Assembly (NCBI GenBank): GCA_021030905.1
Contig: JAGFMI010000022.1
Span: forward strand, 62,001-126,000
From: Pyrenula massariospora
Taxonomy: Eukaryota > Ascomycota > Eurotiomycetes > Pyrenulales > Pyrenulaceae
Length of the DNA stretch: 64,000 nt
Reading direction: 5' to 3'
Part shown: piece after piece, positions 57,894 to 64,000 of the stretch
Layout of the letters: the number at the start of each line of letters is the position of its first letter
Position numbering within the stretch: the first letter of the stretch is position 1
Translations under genes and position numbers: made by a program
The notes under the pieces: generated by a model
What the model was told of the DNA's origin: nothing
The model's input: the letters and a program-made list of their open reading frames with translations, nothing else
Databases searched by the model: none

Positions 57894-60610
57894 ATGAGGT
57901 TCTCATCAGGACTTCTTGGCGGCCTCGTGGCCTTCGCCGGATTGGGTATGTGTGAAGAAGCCTCCCTTCCAAGGAAGGAAAAACTGACACATGATCAGCG
58001 AGCCATGCCGTGCTTGGGCAAATGACAATGTACACCGAGCCCAACACCAAGATCACCTTTGCAACACAACCAGGTACTGTCACTTGGGGCTATGCTCTCC
58101 CACCGTCAGCTGTCACTTCAGATGCCACAGAGTATATTGGGTACATTGTAAGCAAAGACCTCGAAGTATCTTACTTCCACTGACAAGTATAAATAGCAAG
58201 GTCCATTGACGACCAATGGAGGATGGGCTGGAATAAGTCATGCCGGTTCGATGCCCGGCGGTCTGTTGCTTATGGTCTGGCCTAATAACGGCAAGATTCT
58301 GACATCTTTTCGCTATGCCACGTATGCCCCGTAAACATGACTACGATCGCACTCGAAACTAACAACGCATCTAGGGGCTACGTTGACCCGAATCTGTACA
58401 CGGGTAACGCCACTGTCACCCAAATCTACACATATGTCAATTCGACGACTTTCACCCTTATATATCGCTGCCAAAATTGCTGGTCTTGGACCGTTGATGG
58501 AACCACCGGTAGCTCAAGCACTTCCTCGGGGTTTCAGCTTATTGGTTGGGCACAAGCCAATGAGTATCCTCTGACGCCATCTGATCCAAATTCCGACATG
58601 ATCCAGCATGAGAATCAAAATCTATTTGGTGCATTTCCAACGTCAGCAACTCAAGCCTCTTACTCCGCATGGGCCACGAAAACGCTCTCGGGGGGTGGTG
58701 GAACCACATCGAAACCTACTACAAGCCCCACATCGTCCCCGACAACTATCACAACATCGAAAGTCACAACCACTAGCGTAGCCGGAACCCCAGTTCCAAC
58801 GACAACATATGACTACATCGTGGTAGGGGCAGGTGCTGGGGGTCTTCCACTCGCAGACAAGCTTTCTGAGTCCGGAAAGAGCGTGCTTCTCATTGAGCGT
58901 GGTCCAGCCTCATCAGGCAGGTGGGGAGGGACTCTGAAGCCCAGCTGGCTCAGTGGCACCAACCTGACAAGGTTTGACGTGCCCGGGCTTGACAATCAGA
59001 TCTGGCATGATTCTGCCGGCATTGCCTGTGCAGATATCACAACGATGGCCGGTTGTGTTCTTGGCGGAGGAACGGCGATTAACGCTGGGCTTTGGTGGAA
59101 GCCTCCAGCTCAGGATTGGGACACCAATTTCCCCACAGGATGGAAGAGCACTGACGTCTCCGCTGCCGTGAGTCGTGTTTTCTCAAGGATTCCAGGTTCA
59201 TACAAACCATCCATGGATGGCCAGCTGTACCTACCGTGGGGTTATAATCTGATTGGAGGAGCGCTTGCCAGTGCAGGGTGGCAGAACGTTACTGCAAACA
59301 GTGTCCCAGACTCCAAGGACAAGGTTTTCACCCTCGGACCGTTCATGTACTCAGGAGGCGAACGTGGCGGCCCAATGGCAACCTACCTCGTAACTGCAAA
59401 CGCCCGGAAAAACTTCAAGTTATGGCTCAACACTGATGTTCGAAGGGTTGTTCGTTCAGGCGGACATGTTACCGGCGTCGAAGTGTCAGCATACGCGGCT
59501 GGAGGATACGGTGGTGTCGTCAAAGTCACACCCGGGACTGGACGGGTCATTCTTTCCGCAGGCGCTTTCGGCTCAGCTAGAATCTTGATGCGATCGGGCA
59601 TTGGCCCTCAGGATCAGCTACAAGTGGTTCAGAATAGCGCGATCGACGGCAAGACGATGATCAACAGCACCCAGTGGATAAATCTGCCCGTTGGATACAA
59701 TCTCGACGACCATGTGAATACTGATATCGTTATCTCCCACCCGAGCATAAACTTCTACGACTATTATGGTGCGTGGAGCAACCCGATCGCAGCGGACAAG
59801 ACGTCGTATCTGAACAAGAGAACCGGCCCTATCGCTCAGTCAGCACCGAACATTGCTCCTCTCTTCTTCCAAAGTGTCACTGGTGCAGACGGTGTCAAGC
59901 GTCAACTCGAATGGACGGCGCGGTGTGAAGGTTCACTGGGCGCACCTGACAACAATTCCATGACGCTCAGTCAGTACCTCGGCAATGGCGCCAAATCTCG
60001 AGGTCGAGCCACCATCGGAAGCGATATGACTATGTCGCCTTCGACAGTTCCATACCTTCATGACCAAAATGATGTAGCCACGGTCATCACAGGCATCACC
60101 AACATCCTCAACATCCTCAAGACGGTAAAAAATCTCAGCATCCTTCAGCCTGCGACCGGTGTCTCGGTCACTGACTTTGTCAACAACTATGGCGTTGCCA
60201 CCTCGAGTCGAACGGCCAATCACTGGGTCGGTACTGCAAAGATGGGCACGGATGACGGTCGAGGCATGGTCAGTGGAGTTGCCGGCACAGCAGTCGTCGA
60301 CACCAATACGAAGGTGTACGGTACCGACAACCTCTTCGTGGTCGACGCATCCATCTTTGGCGGGATCGGGTCGACGAATCCGAGTGCATTCATCGTTTCG
60401 GCGGCGGAACATGCATCGGAGAAGATCTTGGCGTTGGCGGCGCCCGCAACAGTTGCGAAGTACGGACAATGTTTTGGGAACACCTATACGGGCAGCTCGG
60501 TGTGTGCCAGCGGTGAGTATTCTGATCCTCTTCCATCATGCTTTGCTGACCATAACTCGGTAGGCACGACATGCCAAGTGAAGGATATCACCTATGGGCA
60601 ATGTTTGTAG
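57894..60610 (+). CDS. cellobiose dehydrogenase, class II, with CBM1
   Basis: Exons 57894-57945, 57999-58147, 58197-58321, 58375-60512 and 60564-60610 give 836 residues. Order: signal peptide (MRFSSGLLGGLVAFAGLASH), AA8 cytochrome domain (GQMTMYTEPNTKITFATQPG, the CQNCWSW disulfide), and a Thr/Ser linker. The AA3 GMC flavin domain starts TYDYIVVGAGAGGLPLADKL with the FAD GxGxxG; CVLGGGTAINAGLWW, the catalytic His in TANHWVGTAKMG and Asn in GSTNPSAFIV follow. A C-terminal CBM1 (KYGQCFGNTYTG through TYGQCL) completes it. CDH oxidises cellobiose to the lactone and its heme donates electrons to LPMOs. Last intron splits the CBM1 at the same Gly codon and phase as in the GH131 gene. Confidence 0.96.
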
Positions 60611-61956
60611 ATCGATGAGTGGAGGCGACTTGAGTGATTACTGTAGCGCCCTGCTTCATGTCCACTAATATCCATGCACGTGCATTTCAGCCTGGTGCTC
60701 TGTGATGGACCAATTGCGACATGTCGAGTACGAGAGCCTATGCCTCGATAGGAAGAGTGAGCGTGCTCTCGTCAGCACTCTCCAGTCACGTATTTCGTAC
60801 GTCTGAGCGTGCCTTCCTTCCCTGTCTCGCGGAAACGGGAAGACGGCGTCCTTGGCAGGCTATTCCGCTCTCGGCTAGTGGAGAAAGGTGCGGACCGTTC
60901 CGGAGCCTTTCCAGCAGTCGATCGTCTTCTTCCAAAGTCTTTTTCTGTCTTATCAATCCCCCGAGTGTTGCTGCATGGTTCGGCGGACGAGTCGGCGGAG
61001 CGGGTCCGGAGCTTGGCGGCTTATTTCCAGTTGGCGCGAGCCTTGCACAGGCCACCCGCTGCCATTCCCTTGTCCCCACCCTCCCCCCAACCGGACTTTT
61101 TTTTTCTCAACCGTTGCACAAGCCACCCGCTGCCACTCCCTTGCCCCCGCCCCCCCCCACCCCCTCCCCAACCGGACTTTTTTTTTTCTCAACGTATGAA
61201 ACAATTCTACCACCTAAGGGGGTGAAATTGAAGTCCAAACCATCTAACGGAATTAGGTGCGATCAGCGCGCAGCAAAATATCTTGCTATAGTCTACATAA
61301 TAACCATACTTATATTTATTATACCTTGTGAAGTCTTGGAGATACTTTTTCTGTATAATCATTGTGTCTAACTGTATATTTATCTAATAGAGGCTGGGGA
61401 CAGCCTATGAACGGTTATTTGGAAGTTTGTTTGCTCTATATGGATGGACAATGACGTAGTGGTCCGGGCTTCGATTTCATCCTCTTACACCGTGCCAGAG
61501 AAAAATCTTCTTTTCACTTTCCTCTCACAGGTTGAGCCGTCGGATAAACACTTCCCTTTGCGGCTTTATGCGGACCTTGGTGGGTCCTACGACGTCAGCG
61601 ATGATTCACACTGCGCTGGATTTCTAATGATGCTTTTGGCTGAGCAAAGACGCCCAACAGATCAGCGCATGTAAGGACCCCCATGCCATTGTGCGTTTTC
61701 TCATTAGCTTCTGCAAATCTCTTCTTCATTTAGCTGGATTTTACTTTTCAAAGACTGACTTATTAAATCGTTTCTCCGTTCGCTGATATCTTCATTTTCC
61801 GCTCCGCTCTTAAACCCGTTCTGCCCTAGTTTTTCAAGCTTTTATTTCTTCTGTACCGTAGCTTCTTATAGCTATCATCACTACAATAGTCTCGCTGAGG
61901 GAGCGAGGTTAGACCTTGTTTTTTGACAACTCAACTCCTGACGGGCACAATTCACG
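60611..61956. other. intergenic with tandem repeat and AT-rich stretch
   Basis: 1.35 kb between CDH and the ABC transporter. It holds a two-copy pyrimidine/T-rich repeat (61043-61193), then a distinctly AT-rich stretch at about 61250-61400. No gene is supported. Confidence 0.45.
61043..61193. repeat. tandem duplication, two copies of 71 and 80 bases
   Basis: Both copies begin TTGCACA and contain GCCACCCGCTGCCA, then a C-run, AACCGGAC and a T-run ending CTCAAC. Copy one is 61043-61113 and copy two 61114-61193; they differ mostly in the lengths of the C and T runs. Confidence 0.85.
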
Positions 61957-64000
61957 ATGTGGGCGTCGCATCCAGACGAGATGCTTCGGCGGCAGGCGGA
62001 GCCAGAAGGTACATCCCTCGTCGCGCGATTTCTACGGAGCGCTAAGCTATCTCCTAATCCTAGGAACGCCGGCTCCGCTCCACAATCAGCAATCCAGACA
62101 TGATGGCCGCAACCCAGGCACATCCACCGAGAGTGACGAGACGGCTCTTGGAATTACTCGCGCCGGAACATGGGGAGAAAAAGATGCCGTTCCTCCCATC
62201 AGCCACGAAGAGGCGACGCAAGATTTCGAGACACTTCGCAAAGAACTCTCCGAGGTAAGCCAGCAACGGACAAGGAGCAGGGCATCGACTATCCGAACCA
62301 AGAGCCATTTGTCGCACACACAGACCAATCGAACAAACTCAAGGAGAACTAGAACAAGAGACTCGACCGTCTCTGACGAAGGTCCGATTTCCAGTGATGC
62401 GATCGGGGAAGGCAAAGATTTTGAATTGGATGGGTTTCTGAAGGAGGGACATTTTGAAAAGAGGACTGAAGCCGGAGAGTCGGCTAAGAAGGTTGGAGTC
62501 ATCTTCAAAGACCTTTCCGTGAAGGGATTTGGTGCGACCGCTGTGCTCGTGAAAGATCTACCGCAAGCGATTCTTGGGACGTTTGGTCCTGATTTCTACC
62601 ATTTGATCTGCCGATTCATTCCTCAACTCGATTTTGGGCAAAAACCACCAACTCGGACTCTATTAAACGAGTTCACAGGTGTTGTGAAAGATGGAGAGAT
62701 GATGCTGGTTCTTGGACGCCCCGGTTCGGGATGCACCACCTTCCTCAAAGCTATTGCCAATGACCGCGCCTCTTATGCGGAAGTATCAGGGGACGTCACA
62801 TATGGTGGCATCTCTGCTGAGGAACAAAGACGCTCGTACAAGGGTGAAGTCGTTTACATGCCTGAAGATGACCAGCATCTTCCTGCCCTTAACGTATGGC
62901 AGACGTTGAAGTTTTCCCTGATGACCAAGACTAGGAAAAACTATGCCAGCGACATCCCCGTGGTCATCAACGCACTTCTTAGAATGTTTGGCATAACGCA
63001 TACTGCGGGAACATTGGTGGGAAATGAGTTTGTAAGAGGTGTTTCAGGGGGTGAGCGTAAGCGTGTCAGCATTGCCGAGACACTCGCTACCAAATCGGCT
63101 GTTGTGTGCTGGGATAATTCAACCCGTGGCCTCGACGCCTCCACCGCCTTGGATTATGCGCGATCGTTAAGAGTGATGACCGATATCTCAAATCGGACGA
63201 CTTTAGTCACCCTATACCAGGCAGGGCAAGAAATATATGACCTGATGGACAAGGTTCTTGTAATTGAAGAGGGCAGATGTATCTTCCAAGGTGCAGCAAA
63301 TGAGGCCAAAGCCTACTTTGAAGGCCTCGGATTCTTTTGCCCACAGAGACAGACTACTGCAGATTTCTTGACGTCAATTGGCGATCTGAACGAACGGCAG
63401 TTTCAGACCGGTCGTGAACGCGAAGCACCAAAAACTGCAAAAGATCTGGAAGAGGCCTTCAGACACTCAAAGCAATACCAGAACGTGCTAAGAGAGGTGA
63501 AAGACTACGAGCAGCAACTCCAAGAAAGCGAACATGCTGATGCTCGCCAATTTCAGTCCGCTGTCGGTGAGACCAAAAGTAAGCATGTGTCGAAAAGTTC
63601 CAGTTATACTGTTTCATTTCCCCGCCAGGTGTGGGCCTGCACTCTAAGAGAATTTTGGTTGCTATGGGGTGACAAGACCACCCTCTACACGAAAGCTTTC
63701 ACTTTAGTTTCTATTGGTCTCATTGTTGGCTCCCTCTTTTATGGTGAGAGCCTTGATTCGTCTGGCGCCTTTTCCCGGGGTGGTGCGCTTTACATGTCGA
63801 TTGTTTTCTTGGGCTTCTTGCAATTGACCGAGTTGATGAAAGCGGTGTCAGGTCGGGACGTTATTTCCAGACACAACCAGTACGCCTTTTATCGACCCTC
63901 GGCCGTCGCGATCGCCCGTGTCATCCTCGACTTCCCGGTCCTTCTTGTGGAGGTCATTGTCTTTGGAATTCTCATGTATTTTATGAGTGATCTGGATGTG
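61957..64000 (+). CDS. PDR-type ABC (ABCG) transporter, N-terminal half, runs off right edge
   Basis: Exon 1 is 61957-62008 (MWASHPDEMLRRQAEPE) and exon 2 runs from 62064 to the edge without a stop. A Ser/Arg-rich N-terminus leads to the first nucleotide-binding domain. This has Walker A VLGRPGSGCTTFLKAIAN, the signature EFVRGVSGGERKRVSIAE, Walker B-like SAVVCWDNSTRGLDAST and the LVTLYQAGQEIYDLMDKVLV switch. The start of the first membrane domain (LYTKAFTLVSIGLIVGSLFY) follows. Cys replacing Lys in the Walker A (GSGCTT) and Asn in place of Glu in WDNS are normal for NBD1 of PDR proteins. Such full-size transporters export drugs and plant defence compounds at the plasma membrane. Neighbouring plant-wall genes suggest, but do not prove, a plant-associated role. 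Confidence 0.95.

Noticed and set aside
61194-61400. AT-rich stretch as a possible transposon remnant
   Set aside because: No terminal repeats, coding traces or target duplications could be seen.

Overview
The window is nuclear DNA from a filamentous ascomycete (Pezizomycotina). Genes are broken by many short introns of about 45-115 bases with GTATGT/GTAAGT-like donors and CTAAC-like branch points. The gene content fits this: class II cellobiose dehydrogenase with a fungal cellulose-binding module, AA9 lytic polysaccharide monooxygenases, a GH131 enzyme, a PTH11-type rhodopsin-like membrane protein, tropomyosin and PDR transporters. The set resembles Leotiomycetes, but the species cannot be fixed from the sequence alone. 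All gene models below were read by hand by joining exons, and nearly all close in frame.

Layout. 1-13 kb: a partial SH3 protein (Lsb1/Pin3-like), a decayed short-chain dehydrogenase, a ten-zinc-knuckle protein, an FAD monooxygenase, ribosomal protein eS28, HIS1 and a small membrane protein. 13-23 kb: an MFS transporter, an unrecognised secreted/membrane protein, a fungal sulfotransferase-like protein and a 4-coumarate-CoA-ligase-like enzyme. 23-46 kb is a housekeeping block: BIG1/Voa1-like protein, RRP17, tropomyosin, a coiled-coil protein, a PTH11-like receptor, FCF1, CSI2-like protein, mS29, RRS1, a RhoGAP, Rab geranylgeranyltransferase beta (BET2) and a C2H2 protein. 46-51.6 kb: MSH3 and a TDT-family C4-dicarboxylate/malate transporter. 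51.8-60.6 kb is a plant-cell-wall region: GH131-CBM1, two AA9 LPMOs and CDH-CBM1. 62-64 kb: the 5' half of a PDR-type ABC transporter running off the right edge.

How the genes work together. In the right-hand region GH131 cleaves beta-glucans, CDH oxidises cellobiose and passes electrons to LPMOs, and the LPMOs cut crystalline polysaccharide, so four adjacent genes form one functional set. The middle block is rich in ribosome-making genes (eS28, RRP17, FCF1, RRS1, mS29) and cell-wall or cytoskeleton genes (BIG1, CSI2, tropomyosin, RhoGAP).

The most unusual signal is a probable AT-AC intron inside the third zinc knuckle of the gene at 4164-6553. No transposon, tRNA, rRNA or CRISPR array was recognised. 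Several intergenic stretches of 0.5-1.5 kb hold nothing that can be supported.
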